Assembly (NCBI RefSeq): GCF_003751785.1 | Contig: NZ_RKIE01000001.1 | Location: 535,564 to 599,563, forward strand | DNA from: Frigoribacterium sp. PhB160 | GTDB lineage: Bacteria; Actinomycetota; Actinomycetes; Actinomycetales; Microbacteriaceae | DNA length: 64,000 nt | Reading direction: 5' to 3' | In this document: positions 16,589 through 26,259 of the stretch, piece by piece | Position numbering within the stretch: the first letter of the stretch is position 1 | How the letters are laid out: every line of letters begins with the position of its first letter | Translations under genes and position numbers: made by a program | The notes under the pieces: model-generated | The model's input: the letters and a program-made list of their open reading frames with translations, nothing else | Database searches by the model: none | What the model was told of the DNA's origin: nothing

Positions 16589-17436
16589 GAGGCCGCCGCC
16601 TCGGCGACGAGGTCGAGGTAGACGTCCTCGAGCGACGGGCGGACGACCTCGAGGTCGCGCAGCTCCGAGCCCGCGCCGTGCAGGCGCGCGACGAGGCCCC
16701 CCGGGTCGGCCGTGCGCTCGTCGTGGCGGCCGTCGGCGTCGGTCCATCGCACGCGCGGCGTCCGCGACTCGGCGCTGCCGAGCTCGTCGGGCCGGCCCTC
16801 CGCGACGACGCGTCCCCCGATGACCACCGCGACGCGGTCGCTGAGCTGCGCGGCCTCGTCGAGGTAGTGCGTGGTGAGGAGGATGCTCGTGCCGGCCTCC
16901 CTCAGCGACCGGATCAGGCCCCAGAAGCTGCGCCGCGCCTCCGGGTCGAAGCCCGTGGTCGGCTCGTCGAGGAAGAGCAGCTCGGGGTCGCCGACGATGC
17001 CGAGCGCGACGTCGACGCGGCGGCGCTGGCCGCCCGACAGCGCCCGGACCCTCGTGCGCGCCTGCGCCTCCAGGCCGACGGCCGCCACGACCTCGTCGAC
17101 GTCGCGCGGCCGCGGGTAGAGCGCCGCCACGTGGGCGACCTGCTCGCGGACGGTCGAGGTGCCCTGCTCGGCGGAGGTCTGCAGCACGATGCCGAGCCGC
17201 GCCTTCCAGTCGAGGCCGCCGACGCGAGGGTCGACGCCGAGCACGGTCGCCTCGCCGCCCGTGCGGTCGCGATGCCCCTCGAGGATCTCGACGGTGGTCG
17301 ACTTGCCCGCCCCGTTGGGGCCGAGCAGGGCGAGCGTCTCGCCCCGGGCGACGTCGAAGGAGACGCCGTGCAGGGTCGTCGTGCGCCCGTAGGCCTTGGT
17401 GAGGTCGCGCACCCGCACGACCGGATCTGATGTCAT
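16585..17436 (-). CDS. ABC exporter ATP-binding protein
   Basis: A 283-residue ATPase of the DrrA/CcmA-like class. The Walker A is GPNGAGKST (39-47), the signature is LSGGQRRRVDVALG, the Walker B is ELLFLDEPTTGFD, and the switch His is in LLTTHYLDEA. The C-terminal extension (RWTDADGRHDERTA, then LEDVYLDLVAEA) is usual for this class. It is the first gene of the ATPase-permease-kinase-regulator operon. Confidence 0.92.
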   Translation of the reverse strand: MTSDPVVRVRDLTKAYGRTTTLHGVSFDVARGETLALLGPNGAGKSTTVEILEGHRDRTGGEATVLGVDPRVGGLDWKARLGIVLQTSAEQGTSTVREQVAHVAALYPRPRDVDEVVAAVGLEAQARTRVRALSGGQRRRVDVALGIVGDPELLFLDEPTTGFDPEARRSFWGLIRSLREAGTSILLTTHYLDEAAQLSDRVAVVIGGRVVAEGRPDELGSAESRTPRVRWTDADGRHDERTADPGGLVARLHGAGSELRDLEVVRPSLEDVYLDLVAEAAAS

Positions 17437-17637
17437 GCCCCGAGCCTCGGGCAGGAGGCGCGGGGCGCGGAACGGCGGACCGGTCGACCCGGCATCCCCC
17501 GACCGGTGGACCCCGGCGCCCTCGCCCGCCGCACGGTGGCTGGGAGGTTGCCCGGGCGGCAGGCGACCCGGTCGGGCGGGGCCTACCGTCGCCCGCAGCT
17601 GGAGCACTCCGGCGTCCCTGACACGAAGGAGCAGCAC

Positions 17638-17811
17638 ATGAGCATCGGAGACAAGGCGAAGGACGCAGTCCAGAAGGCCGCCGGTCACGTCGAGGAGGCC
17701 GTCGGCAAGAAGACCGACGACGCCGAGCTGACCGCGCAGGGCCAGAAGGACAAGTCCATGAGCGAGGACCGTCTCGACACGGAGCGCGCCAAGGACGACG
17801 GCAAGCTCTAG
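17638..17811 (+). CDS. CsbD-like stress protein
   Basis: A 57-residue hydrophilic protein, MSIGDKAKDAVQKAAGHVEE. The pattern of Lys/Ala/Glu-rich amphipathic helix with Gly-Lys-x-x repeats and a terminal Asp/Lys-rich segment is that of CsbD-like proteins, which are general stress proteins of unknown mechanism. AAGGAG lies seven bases upstream of the ATG. It is monocistronic and converges with the DUF7882-like gene across a hairpin. Confidence 0.75.
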   Translation: MSIGDKAKDAVQKAAGHVEEAVGKKTDDAELTAQGQKDKSMSEDRLDTERAKDDGKL

Positions 17812-17839
17812 CGACGAGCCTCGGGGCCACAGCCCCACC

Positions 17840-17872
17840 GAGCCCGGCGATCCCCTCGGGGACGCCGGGCTC
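17840..17872. terminator. Bidirectional terminator hairpin
   Basis: GAGCCCGGCG pairs with CGCCGGGCTC around an inner CCCC/GGGG stem with one bulge. It lies in the middle of the 85-bp gap between two convergent genes, so it probably serves both the CsbD-like gene and the DUF7882-like gene. Confidence 0.65.
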
Positions 17873-17896
17873 CGTCGTGCCCGGGCCGGACCCGGG

Positions 17897-18310
17897 TCAC
17901 GAGCCCGGGGGCCTGGCCGCCCGGCGTTTCTTGGGCTGGGCGTCCTCGCTGGGGTCGACGGTCCAGTCGACCGGGTCGCCCGAGCCGTGAGGCAGGCGGG
18001 TGCCGGCGTCGCGGACGGGTTCCGGCACCTCGTGGAGGCCGCGCCCGGAGGTCGCCGCCTCGTAGAGGGCCGCGAGCCAGGTCGGGTTGATCTCGGGCGT
18101 GCGGCTGCCGGCGAACTTGAAGCGCAGCGCGATGTTCGGCGAGAGCCAGACGGAGGCGCGGCCGTCGCCGGTCTCGACCGGCTCGTGCCAGGAGAAGAGG
18201 AACGAGCGGTTCTCGCGGAACATGTTGACGATGACGATCTGCAGGTGGGAGAGGAGGCGGTCGTCGACCTTGAACTCGAGGACCTCCCCGTCGTACACGA
18301 TGTATCCCAT
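17897..18310 (-). CDS. DUF7882-like protein
   Basis: A 137-residue cytoplasmic protein beginning MGYIVYDGEVLEFKVDDRLL. The blocks LSHLQIVIVNMFRENRSFLF, VWLSPNIALRFKFAGSR and EINPTWLAALYEAATSGRGL match the small Microbacteriaceae family now called DUF7882, which has often been mislabelled 'ATP-dependent DNA ligase'. No catalytic motif is seen. The C-terminus is basic (KKRRAARPPGS). AGGAG precedes the ATG. Such proteins occur in several copies per genome in this family; only one is in this window. Confidence 0.7.
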   Translation of the reverse strand: MGYIVYDGEVLEFKVDDRLLSHLQIVIVNMFRENRSFLFSWHEPVETGDGRASVWLSPNIALRFKFAGSRTPEINPTWLAALYEAATSGRGLHEVPEPVRDAGTRLPHGSGDPVDWTVDPSEDAQPKKRRAARPPGS

Positions 18311-18721
18311 GGGGTGCTCCTGTGGAGGCATGCCGGAGACGGCCCAGCGGGGTCTCGGCTGAGGATGGTGTGCGGGTGCGCCCTCGCACGGCGCCATGAC
18401 CCGTCTGCGCGGTCGCCTCGGGCGACTCGATCTCCCGTGCCGGTCGGCACGTGCGCGGGTCCTCCTCTGCGGCCCAGCGTACGTCCTGCCGGACGGTGCG
18501 GGGGCGTCGGTGAGGGATGCGGGTCGAGGTGCACACCCGACGTGCTCCTCGACCCGCAGCCCGCTGACCTGGGTCGCCACCCGACGCGGTGCCCTGCGGT
18601 CAGCCCCGAGGCCCTGATCCGTCCTCGAGGTGTGTCGAGCATGGTCGTGCGGACCGGCTGTCTCCAGTCCTAGACATAAGGATCTCTCAGTGCTAGAGCG
18701 CGTCCAGGCGGTCTGGGCTGC
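18311..18721. other. 411-bp upstream region of the DUF7882-like gene
   Basis: No gene is supported. Near the distal end, 18668-18695, an inverted CTAGA/CTAGAG motif brackets the AT-richer segment ACATAAGGATCTCTCAGTG, which stands out from the GC-rich surroundings and may be a promoter or operator. The rest (18330-18660) shows nothing recognisable. Confidence 0.35.
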
Positions 18722-19048
18722 CTAGAGGAAGGCGCCCGCCGCCAGCGCCAGCACGGCGACGAGCGTGATCGCGGCGACGACGCGGCTCGACCCCATCACG
18801 AGGCGTCGTCGCGGCCCGGGCGAGAGCGGCTCGTCGTCGTCGGTGTCGCGCAGCTCGGGCGGCAGCTCGGCCTCGCGCCGTCGACGGGCTTCGTGGCGAG
18901 CGGCGAGGGCCGCGCGGTCATGGTCTCGGCGGCGTGCCTCCTCCGCCTCCCGGTCGCGCTCGACGAGCGCCTCGAGCTCACGGTGACGCTCGGCCGACCA
19001 GGCGTCGAGGTCGTCGTTCGTCTCGTCGGGCGTGCCGTCGTGTCGCAT
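18722..19048 (-). CDS. Coiled-coil protein with C-terminal membrane anchor
   Basis: A 108-residue protein. A highly charged helical region (about 20-65: ERHRELEALVERDREAEEAR and further Arg/Glu repeats) looks like a coiled coil. One C-terminal transmembrane helix (RVVAAITLVAVLALAAGAFL) ends the protein, so it should be tail-anchored with the coil in the cytoplasm. No family was recognised. It is divergent from the kdp operon. Confidence 0.55.
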   Translation of the reverse strand: MRHDGTPDETNDDLDAWSAERHRELEALVERDREAEEARRRDHDRAALAARHEARRRREAELPPELRDTDDDEPLSPGPRRRLVMGSSRVVAAITLVAVLALAAGAFL

Positions 19049-19286
19049 CAGGGAGCCTCCGGGCCGGTGGGGGTGTGACCCGAGGCTAGCCGCCGTCGGC
19101 CGTGGGCGCGCGACGCCGGGCGCCCGGCGACGGGCCCGGCGTAGGGGAGCCGTAGGGATGGCGTCCGCGGGCGTGAGGAAGTCGTGAGGGGCGCCTCCCG
19201 GCGGTCGGCCGCGGTGTCTACTGACTCGCTGTGCCCGCCTCGGGCACCGGGCCTCGCGGCCCGCCGCTCGTCACCGGGAGTCGTCC
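19049..19286. promoter_or_regulatory. Divergent promoter region upstream of kdp
   Basis: This 238-bp gap should hold the kdp promoter. A 7-bp perfect stem, GTGCCCG/CGGGCAC, lies at 19231-19247, 40 bp before the first small ORF. I see no ydaO-type c-di-AMP riboswitch and no clear KdpE site. No kdpDE genes lie in the window. Confidence 0.4.
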
Positions 19287-19370
19287 GTGCTCGACATCGT
19301 CTACGTCCTCGCCACCCTCGCCGTCTTCGGCGTCGTGGCCCTCGTCGCCAAGGGGGTCGAGAAGCTGTGA
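19287..19370 (+). CDS. 27-aa hydrophobic peptide leading the kdp operon
   Basis: A GTG-initiated peptide, [20 protein letters not shown] followed by AKGVEKL. It is a single membrane span with a basic C-terminus, and its stop overlaps the kdpF GTG as GTGA. Similar 25-30 residue peptides precede kdpF in many actinobacteria. It may be a second small Kdp subunit or a leader; it is too short for routine gene calling. Confidence 0.6.
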   Translation: MLDIVYVLATLAVFGVVALVAKGVEKL

Positions 19371-19456
19371 TCGTCCTCAGCGTCGGCGCGGCCGTCCTCG
19401 CCGTGGCGGCCCTCGCCTACCTCGTCGCCGCGCTCGTGAAGCCCGAGGACTTCTGA
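19367..19456 (+). CDS. kdpF: KdpF, small stabilising subunit of K+-ATPase
   Basis: A 29-residue single-span peptide, [20 protein letters not shown] followed by AALVKPEDF. The ending 'LVKPEDF' matches the conserved KdpF end 'L(V/L)xPExF'. It begins at a GTG overlapping the previous stop and ends in TGATG, overlapping the kdpA ATG by one base. KdpF stabilises the KdpABC complex in the membrane. Confidence 0.88.
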   Translation: MIVLSVGAAVLAVAALAYLVAALVKPEDF

Positions 19457-21129
19457 TGGAGGCGCTCCTCGGCATCCTCCAGGTGCTCACCGTGGTCGTC
19501 GTGCTCGTGGTGGCGTACCGCCCGCTCGGCGACCACATGGCGCGGGTCTTCTCGTCGGCACGGGACGCCCGCGCCGAGCGCCTGCTCTACCGCGCGATCG
19601 GCGTCGACCCGTCGTCCGAGCAGACCTGGCCCGCCTACCTGCGCGGCGTGCTCGCGTTCTCCCTGGTCGGGGTGCTGTTCGTCTACGCCGTCCAGCGCCT
19701 CCAGGCGGTGCTGCCCCTCTCGCTCGGGTTCCCGGCCGTGCCCGAGGGCCTGTCGTTCAACACGGCGGCGTCGTTCGTCGCCAACACGAACTGGCAGTCG
19801 TACTCGCCCGACGTCACCCTGGGCTACGGGGTGCAGGTGCTCGGCCTCGTCGTGCAGAACTTCGTCTCGGCGGCCGTCGGCATCGCCGTCGCGGTGGCCC
19901 TCGTGCGCGGCCTCGCCCGGACGCGCACCGGCACCCTCGGCAACTTCTGGGTCGACCTGACCCGGGCGGTGACCCGGCTGCTGCTGCCGCTCTCGCTCGT
20001 CGCCGCGGTCGTGCTGATCGCCGGCGGCGTCATCCAGAACGTCGCGGGCCCCGTCGAGGTGGCCACGCTCACCGGGGGCACGGCGACGATCCCGGGCGGC
20101 CCCGTCGCCTCCCAGGAGGCGATCAAGCTGCTCGGCACGAACGGCGGCGGCTTCTTCAACGCCAACAGCGCGCACCCGTTCGAGAACCCGACGGCCTGGA
20201 CCAACGTCTTCCAGGTGCTGCTGATGCTCGTGATCCCGTTCTCGCTGCCGCGCACCTTCGGCCGCATCGTCGGCTCGACCCGGCAGGGCGTCGCGATCGC
20301 GGCCGTCATGACGACGATCTTCGCCGTCTCGCTCACCGCGATGACCGCCTTCGAGCTGCGGGGCGCCGGCACGGCGACCCAGCTCGCCGGCGGTGCCATG
20401 GAGGGCAAGGAGGCGCGGTTCGGCATCTGGGGATCCACCCTGTTCGGCTCGACCTCGACCCTGACCTCGACCGGTGCGGTCAACTCGATGCACGACTCGT
20501 ACACGGCCCTCGGCGGCATGACGGCGATGCTGAACATGATGCTCGGCGAGATCGCCCCCGGCGGCGTCGGCTCGGGCCTCTACGGCATGCTCGTGCTGGC
20601 CGTCATCACGGTGTTCATCGCGGGCCTGCTCGTCGGCCGCACCCCCGAGTACCTCGGCAAGAAGATCGGGCCGCGCGAGATCAAGCTCGCGAGCCTGTAC
20701 ATCCTCGTCACGCCGACCCTCGTGCTCACCGGCACGGCGCTGAGCTTCGCGATCCCCGCGGTGCGCGCCGACGTCGAGGGCACGTCGATCTGGAACCCGG
20801 GCCTGCACGGCTTCAGCGAGGTGCTCTACGCCTTCACCTCGGCCGCGAACAACAACGGCTCGGCCTTCGCCGGACTCACCGCGAACACGCCCTGGCTGAA
20901 CACGGCCCTCGGCGTCGCGATGCTGCTCGGCCGGTTCGTGCCGATCGTGCTCGTGCTCGCCCTCGCCGGCTCGTTCGCCGCGCAGGACCGGGTGCCCGCC
21001 ACGGCCGGCACGCTCCCCACCCACCGCCCGCAGTTCGTGGGCCTGCTCACCGGGGTCTCCGTGATCGTCACCGCGCTGACCTACTTCCCCGTCCTCGCTC
21101 TGGGACCGCTCGCCGAAGGGCTCGTCTGA
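19456..21129 (+). CDS. kdpA: Potassium-transporting ATPase subunit A
   Basis: A 557-residue polytopic protein, the K+-binding channel-like subunit. Selectivity-filter-like loops are visible at [27 protein letters not shown], and [15 protein letters not shown]. The N-terminus [12 protein letters not shown] and the segment [17 protein letters not shown] are conserved in KdpA. The length is typical. It is coupled to kdpF upstream and followed after 2 bp by kdpB. Confidence 0.96.
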   Translation: MEALLGILQVLTVVVVLVVAYRPLGDHMARVFSSARDARAERLLYRAIGVDPSSEQTWPAYLRGVLAFSLVGVLFVYAVQRLQAVLPLSLGFPAVPEGLSFNTAASFVANTNWQSYSPDVTLGYGVQVLGLVVQNFVSAAVGIAVAVALVRGLARTRTGTLGNFWVDLTRAVTRLLLPLSLVAAVVLIAGGVIQNVAGPVEVATLTGGTATIPGGPVASQEAIKLLGTNGGGFFNANSAHPFENPTAWTNVFQVLLMLVIPFSLPRTFGRIVGSTRQGVAIAAVMTTIFAVSLTAMTAFELRGAGTATQLAGGAMEGKEARFGIWGSTLFGSTSTLTSTGAVNSMHDSYTALGGMTAMLNMMLGEIAPGGVGSGLYGMLVLAVITVFIAGLLVGRTPEYLGKKIGPREIKLASLYILVTPTLVLTGTALSFAIPAVRADVEGTSIWNPGLHGFSEVLYAFTSAANNNGSAFAGLTANTPWLNTALGVAMLLGRFVPIVLVLALAGSFAAQDRVPATAGTLPTHRPQFVGLLTGVSVIVTALTYFPVLALGPLAEGLV

Positions 21130-21131
21130 CC

Positions 21132-23306
21132 ATGTCCACCACCACCGAGACACCCACCACCGACCCCGCGTCGGGCGCCGCCGCCGACCCCGCGACGCCG
21201 ACGACGAGCACCCGGGGAGGCGCGTTCAGCGCCGCCCAGCTGGTCGCCGCCCTGCCCGGCGCGCTCCGCAAGCTCGACCCGCGCGAGATGTGGCACAACC
21301 CCGTCATGTTCATCGTCGAGGTGGGCGCCGCCTACACGACGATCCTCGCCGTCGCCGGGCTGTTCGTCGGCCCGCAGACCTCGGGCGGCTCGCCCGTGCC
21401 CGCCTCGTTCACCGCGGCCATCGCGATCTGGCTCTGGCTGACCGTCGTGTTCGCGAACCTCGCCGAGTCCGTCGCCGAGGGGCGGGGCAAGGCGCAGGCC
21501 GAGACCCTCAAGGCGACCCGCACCAGCACCGCGGCACACCGGGTCACGGGGTACGACGCGACGGGCGACGCCGGGGCGGAGCGCGCCTCCCTCGAGTCCG
21601 TCTCGTCGGCCGACCTCGCCCTCGGCGACACGGTCGTCGTGACCGCCGGCGAGCTGGTCCCCGGCGACGGCGACATCGTCTGGGGCATCGCCAGCGTCGA
21701 CGAGTCGGCGATCACGGGCGAGAGCGCCCCCGTCATCCGCGAGTCGGGCGGCGACCGCAGCGCCGTCACCGGCGGCACGCGGGTGCTCTCCGACCGCGTC
21801 GTCGTGCGCATCACGAGCAAGCCGGGCGAGACCTTCGTCGACCGGATGATCCGCCTCGTCGAGGGCGCCTCGCGGCAGAAGACGCCCAACGAGATCGCGC
21901 TGAACATCCTGCTCGCGAGCCTGTCGATCGTCTTCGTCGTCGTGGTGCTGACGCTGAACCCGATCGCGAGCTACAGCGACGCGGCCGTGAGCGTCCCGGT
22001 GCTCATCGCGCTGCTCGTCTGCCTCATCCCGACGACGATCGGCGCGCTGCTCAGCGCGATCGGCATCGCCGGCATGGACCGCCTCGTGCAGCGCAACGTG
22101 CTCGCCATGTCCGGCCGCGCGGTCGAGGCCGCGGGCGACGTCACGACCCTGCTGCTCGACAAGACCGGCACCATCACCTACGGCAACCGCCAGGCCGCCG
22201 ACTTCACGCCGCTCGACGGCGTGGCCCGGGCCGAGCTCGTCGACGCCGCCGCGCGGTCGTCGCTCGCCGACCCGACGCCGGAGGGGAAGTCGATCGTCGA
22301 CCTCGCCCTCGGCACGGGCTGGCACGACGCCGGCGGGCCGCGGGGCGAGATCGTGCCGTTCACGGCGCAGACCCGCATGTCGGGCCTCGACCTCTCCGAC
22401 GGCACGCAGATCCGCAAGGGCGCCGGCGCCTCGGTCATCGCCTGGGTCGAGGACGGCGGTCGGCTCGCCAGCACCGAGCACGACGAGCTGCAGACGCGCA
22501 TCGACGAGATCTCGAACGCGGGCGGCACGCCCCTCGTCGTCGCGACGAAGGGGACCACGGCCGACGCCCGAGTCCTCGGCGTCGTCCACCTGAAGGACGT
22601 CGTCAAGACCGGCTTGCGCGAGCGGTTCGCCGAGCTGCGCAGCATGGGCATCCGCACCGTCATGGTGACGGGCGACAACCCGCTCACCGCGAAGGCGATC
22701 GCCGCCGAGGCGGGCGTGGACGACTACCTCGCCGAGGCCACGCCGGAGGACAAGCTCGCCCTCATCCGCCGCGAGCAGGAGGGCGGCGCCCTCGTCGCCA
22801 TGACCGGCGACGGGACGAACGACGCCCCGGCGCTCGCGCAGGCCGACGTCGGCGTGGCGATGAACACCGGCACCTCGGCCGCGAAGGAGGCCGGCAACAT
22901 GGTCGACCTCGACAGCGACCCGACGAAGCTGATCGACGTCGTGCGCATCGGCAAGCAGCTGCTCATCACCCGCGGCGCGCTGACGACGTTCTCGATCGCG
23001 AACGACGTCGCGAAGTACTTCGCGATCATCCCCGCGATGTTCGCCGGGGTGTTCCCGGGGCTCGGGCTGCTGAACGTCATGCAGCTGAGCTCACCGGCCT
23101 CGGCGATCCTGTCGGCGATCGTCTTCAACGCGCTCGTGATCGTCGCGCTCATCCCGCTCGCCCTCCGTGGCGTGCGGTACCGGGCCGCGTCGGCGTCGTC
23201 GATCCTGTCGCGCAACCTCCTCGTCTACGGGCTCGGCGGCGTCGTCGCCCCGTTCGTCGGCATCAAGGTCATCGACCTCGTCGTCAGCCTGATGCCCGGC
23301 TTCTAA
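21132..23306 (+). CDS. kdpB: Potassium-transporting ATPase subunit B
   Basis: A 724-residue P-type ATPase. It has the actuator motif ITGES, the phosphorylated Asp343 in DKTGT, the nucleotide-domain segment GKSIVDLA, and [20 protein letters not shown] in the hinge. The Ser-rich N-terminus (about 30 residues, [20 protein letters not shown]) is longer than in enteric KdpB and is low-complexity. It hydrolyses ATP to drive K+ uptake through KdpA. Confidence 0.97.
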   Translation: MSTTTETPTTDPASGAAADPATPTTSTRGGAFSAAQLVAALPGALRKLDPREMWHNPVMFIVEVGAAYTTILAVAGLFVGPQTSGGSPVPASFTAAIAIWLWLTVVFANLAESVAEGRGKAQAETLKATRTSTAAHRVTGYDATGDAGAERASLESVSSADLALGDTVVVTAGELVPGDGDIVWGIASVDESAITGESAPVIRESGGDRSAVTGGTRVLSDRVVVRITSKPGETFVDRMIRLVEGASRQKTPNEIALNILLASLSIVFVVVVLTLNPIASYSDAAVSVPVLIALLVCLIPTTIGALLSAIGIAGMDRLVQRNVLAMSGRAVEAAGDVTTLLLDKTGTITYGNRQAADFTPLDGVARAELVDAAARSSLADPTPEGKSIVDLALGTGWHDAGGPRGEIVPFTAQTRMSGLDLSDGTQIRKGAGASVIAWVEDGGRLASTEHDELQTRIDEISNAGGTPLVVATKGTTADARVLGVVHLKDVVKTGLRERFAELRSMGIRTVMVTGDNPLTAKAIAAEAGVDDYLAEATPEDKLALIRREQEGGALVAMTGDGTNDAPALAQADVGVAMNTGTSAAKEAGNMVDLDSDPTKLIDVVRIGKQLLITRGALTTFSIANDVAKYFAIIPAMFAGVFPGLGLLNVMQLSSPASAILSAIVFNALVIVALIPLALRGVRYRAASASSILSRNLLVYGLGGVVAPFVGIKVIDLVVSLMPGF

Positions 23307-23348
23307 CCGGCCCTGCCCCGCCCCCCGACACACCCCAGAGAGAAGACC

Positions 23349-23963
23349 ATGTCCGTCCGCACCCTGTCCCGCCAGTACGGCGTCGCGCTCCGCGCGATGC
23401 TCGTCGCCACCGCCGTCCTGGGGGTCGCCTACACGGCCCTCGTCACGGGCGTCGGCCAGCTCGCCCTCGACGCTCGCGCCGACGGGTCGCTCGTCGAGGT
23501 CGACGGCCGGGCCGTCGGCTCGTCGCTCGTCGGCCAGTCGTTCACCGACGCCGACGGGGCCGCCCTGCCCGAGTGGTTCCAGTCACGGCCCTCCGCGGCC
23601 GGCGGCGGCTACGACGCCTCCGCCTCGGGCGGGAGCAACCTGGGCCCGGAGAGCGACGACCTCGCCGCCGCCGTCGCGGAACGCCGGGCCGCGATCGCCG
23701 CGAGCGACGGCGTCGACCCGGCGAGCGTCCCGGTCGACGCGCTCACCGCCTCCGCGTCCGGGCTCGACCCCCACGTGAGCCCGGCCTCCGCGCGGCTGCA
23801 GGTGGAGCGGGTCGCCGCCGCCCGCGACCTGCCGGTCGCCGAGGTGTCGGCCCTCGTCGAGCAGCACGTGCAGGGCCGCGACCTCGGGTACCTCGGCGAG
23901 CCCACGGTCGACGTGCTCGAGCTGAACGTCGCGCTCGCGGCCCTCGCCGGTCGCGTGGGCTGA
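23349..23963 (+). CDS. kdpC: Potassium-transporting ATPase subunit C
   Basis: A 204-residue protein with one N-terminal membrane span (about 12-33) and a periplasm-side domain. The family marks are VGQSFTDADGAALPEWFQSR, SAAGGGYDASASGGSNLGPE and the C-terminal VERVAAARDLPVAEVSALVE. KdpC assists K+ binding in the KdpFABC complex. It ends the operon; the sensor pair KdpDE is not downstream in this window. Confidence 0.95.
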   Translation: MSVRTLSRQYGVALRAMLVATAVLGVAYTALVTGVGQLALDARADGSLVEVDGRAVGSSLVGQSFTDADGAALPEWFQSRPSAAGGGYDASASGGSNLGPESDDLAAAVAERRAAIAASDGVDPASVPVDALTASASGLDPHVSPASARLQVERVAAARDLPVAEVSALVEQHVQGRDLGYLGEPTVDVLELNVALAALAGRVG

Positions 23964-23981
23964 CGCACCCGGCGGCGCCGC

Positions 23982-24060
23982 CGTCGCGTCGCGTCACGTC
24001 CCGAGCGTCGCGTCGCGGCGGAACGTGACGCGACGCGCGCTCCGTGACGTCGCGCGACGT
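23982..24060. repeat. Family-2 palindrome, copy A
   Basis: A near-palindromic block built from GTCGCGTCACGTCCCGAGCG and its inverted counterpart, centred near 24020. It lies between the convergent kdpC and MFS genes, where it could terminate both. Related blocks are at 30814-30888 and 34641-34728. Confidence 0.7.
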
Positions 24061-24118
24061 TCGCCGGCCGGTACCGCCCTCGGCGACGAACACCCGGCCT
24101 CGGCGAGAGGCGCGACCG

Positions 24119-25381
24119 TCAGGAGGCGCGGGCCGCGTCGGCCCCGGAGCCCGCGCCCCGCGCCCCCGACGCCCAGAGCTGCACCGCCAGCCCCACCGCG
24201 ATGAAGCCGAGCATGAGCGAGCCCATCGCCGTCGCGGTCCCGCCGAGCGCCCCGGCGAGCGGGGTCGCCGCCCCGCCGAGCCCGAACTGCAGGCCGCCGA
24301 CGAGCGCGGACGCCGTGCCCGGGTGGCGGTGGCCGAGCGCCTGCGTCAGCGTGATCGAGCCGGGGATCACCCAGCCCCAGCCGGCCGTGACGAGGGCCAG
24401 CGCGGGCCAGACGAGGGCGGGGCCGACGCCGCTGACCGCGCCGACGAGCACGAGGGCCGAGCCGGCCGTGCAGGTGACGAGGCCGATCGTGTAGAGGCGG
24501 TCCTCGTCGAAGCGGCCGACGAGGTGGCGGAAGACGAGGGTCGACGCGATCATGCACGACGCGTTCGACGCGAAGACGATCGTGTAGAGACCCTCGCCGA
24601 AGCCGTACTGCTGCTGGAAGACGAACGACGACGTCGCGATGTACGCGAAGAAGCCGATCGTCGCGGCGCAGCCGGTCACGAGGTACCAGCGGAAGCGCGG
24701 GATGCGCAGCAGCTCGGCCATGCGTCCGACGACCGCGCGGGGCGAGCTGCCGCCGGGGTTCGTCGCGAGGAGGGTCTCGGGCAGCAGCCGGGCCGCGGCC
24801 ACGGTCAGCCCGAGGCCCAGCACGGCCAGCACGACGAACGCGGCCCGCCACGACGAGAACGACAGCACGAGCCCGCCGACGAGCGGGGCGACCACCGGGC
24901 CGACCGAGTTGACCACGGCGAGGGTCGCGAACAGGCGGCTGCGGAGCGTGCCGGTCGCGGCGTCGCCGACCATGGCCCGGCCCGAGACGGCGGCGGCCGC
25001 GCCGCCGAGGCCCTGCACGACGCGGGCGAGCACGAGCGTCGTGACGTCGGGCGAGAGCGCGCAGACGACGCTGGCGACGGTGAAGAGGGCGGTCCCGGCG
25101 AGGAGGATGCGCCTCCGGCCGACCCCGTCGCTGATCGGCCCGACGACGAGCTGGCCGACGGCGAAGGCCACGAGGAAGGCGGTGAGCGTCAGCTGCACCG
25201 AGGCCGTCGAGGCGCCGAGGTCGGTCGCGATGGCGGGCAGGCCGGGGATGTAGAGGTCGGTCGCGAAGGGCGAGATGCCGACGATCAGGGCGAGCGTGAG
25301 GAGGGGGCCGCGCCGGGCGGTCCACGCGGTCCGCGGGTCGGGGGCGCCGTCGGGGCCGGGGTGTCGGGCGTCGTCGCTCAT
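24119..25381 (-). CDS. MFS drug efflux transporter, Bcr/CflA type
   Basis: A 420-residue protein with 12 predicted spans. The first span and loop (ISPFATDLYIPGLPAIATDL) are the hallmark of Bcr/CflA proton-driven drug exporters, and the loop GPISDGVGRRRILLAG is the MFS signature between spans 2 and 3. ARVVQGLGGAAAAVSGRAMV is motif C-like in span 5. The substrate cannot be told from sequence. The ATG at 25381 is preferred; another lies four codons upstream. It converges with kdpC. Confidence 0.9.
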   Translation of the reverse strand: MSDDARHPGPDGAPDPRTAWTARRGPLLTLALIVGISPFATDLYIPGLPAIATDLGASTASVQLTLTAFLVAFAVGQLVVGPISDGVGRRRILLAGTALFTVASVVCALSPDVTTLVLARVVQGLGGAAAAVSGRAMVGDAATGTLRSRLFATLAVVNSVGPVVAPLVGGLVLSFSSWRAAFVVLAVLGLGLTVAAARLLPETLLATNPGGSSPRAVVGRMAELLRIPRFRWYLVTGCAATIGFFAYIATSSFVFQQQYGFGEGLYTIVFASNASCMIASTLVFRHLVGRFDEDRLYTIGLVTCTAGSALVLVGAVSGVGPALVWPALALVTAGWGWVIPGSITLTQALGHRHPGTASALVGGLQFGLGGAATPLAGALGGTATAMGSLMLGFIAVGLAVQLWASGARGAGSGADAARAS

Positions 25382-25454
25382 CCCGATCGACAGTAGCCCG
25401 TGCCCGGTCGCGGGGGCGGGCCTGCGCTCGGGCCGAGGGCGCCCCGGGACGAGG

Positions 25455-25492
25455 GAAACCCCCCTCCCGTCCACGAGACGAGAGGGGGGTCC
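25455..25492 (-). terminator. Terminator of lipoprotein copy 2
   Basis: ACCCCCCTC pairs with GAGGGGGGT across a short loop, with TTTCCC after it on the minus strand. It occupies the place of the terminator behind copy 1 (6993-7021), and both are flanked by TCCACCGGGAAC, so the flank was duplicated together with the gene although the stems differ. Confidence 0.75.
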
Positions 25493-25548
25493 ACCGGGAA
25501 CACCGGCGCACAGGGCGCCGATGTCGCCGCCGCCAAGAGGGAGAGAGG

Positions 25549-26259
25549 TTACTTGGTGGCGACGGTGATCTTCGCGACGCCGACGAGGAGCTCGTCCTGG
25601 ACGGCCGTGGTTCCGAAGGTCGTGTTGAGCAGCGAGGCCGCGTCGGGGCTGATGTGCACCGTGGTGCCCTCGAGGATGGCGTTGTCGCCGTCGGTCTGCA
25701 GGGGCTTCAGCGAGCCGCCCCAGAGGTTGAAGAGGTAGGCGTCCTCGGCCGCGACCGTGCCGTCGACGGTGACCGTGCCGTAGAGCTTCGAGGCGCCCGG
25801 GTCGATGCGGAAGTCGCTGAGCTCGACGACCTTGCCGCCGCCCGTCAGGCTGAGGCCCGAGCCGTCGTGGTCGATCTCGCCCTGCACGTACGGACGCACG
25901 TCGCTGGCGGGGTCGTAGTAGTCGACGTTCCCGCCGGTGATCGGGAAGGCGAAGGTGCCGGTGGCCGAGTCGAACGTGGCCGAGCCGACGACGCCGGGGG
26001 TCAGGCCGAGGCTGGTGAGCGCGTCGACGAAGCTGCCGTCGACGGTGACCTCGGTGTCGACGCCCTTGCTCAGGTCGGGCAGCGAGGCCAGGGGGGTCGC
26101 GGCCGCGGAGGGCTCGGACGAGGCCGACGACGAGCTGCTGCTCGACGAGCTCGATCCGGCGTCGTCCATGGAGCAGGCGGCGAGGGAGAAGACGAGGGCG
26201 CCCGAGGCGACGACGCCCAGGCCGGCCTTGACGATGTTCTTGCGCGTGAAAGCGTTCAT
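25549..26259 (-). CDS. Small secreted lipoprotein, copy 2
   Basis: A 236-residue paralogue of the protein at 7077-7784. The signal peptide, lipobox (Cys29) and about 90% of the residues are the same; most differences lie in a Ser-only linker (about residues 36-46). The upstream 70 bp, including AAAGGA and TCACAGAAA, is also shared, so both copies are probably expressed alike. The beta-rich domain is intact, with no frame damage. It lies between the MFS pump and the Mn-catalase. Function unknown. Confidence 0.75.
   Translation of the reverse strand: MNAFTRKNIVKAGLGVVASGALVFSLAACSMDDAGSSSSSSSSSSASSEPSAAATPLASLPDLSKGVDTEVTVDGSFVDALTSLGLTPGVVGSATFDSATGTFAFPITGGNVDYYDPASDVRPYVQGEIDHDGSGLSLTGGGKVVELSDFRIDPGASKLYGTVTVDGTVAAEDAYLFNLWGGSLKPLQTDGDNAILEGTTVHISPDAASLLNTTFGTTAVQDELLVGVAKITVATK

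Noticed and set aside
19049-19286. ydaO-type riboswitch upstream of kdp
   Set aside because: The gap is GC-rich and only one short 7-bp stem is visible; the conserved elements of that riboswitch cannot be recognised.
23964-24118. kdpDE sensor genes after kdpC
   Set aside because: The next genes are the MFS pump on the opposite strand and there is no histidine kinase near. The only two-component system in the window belongs to the ABC exporter.
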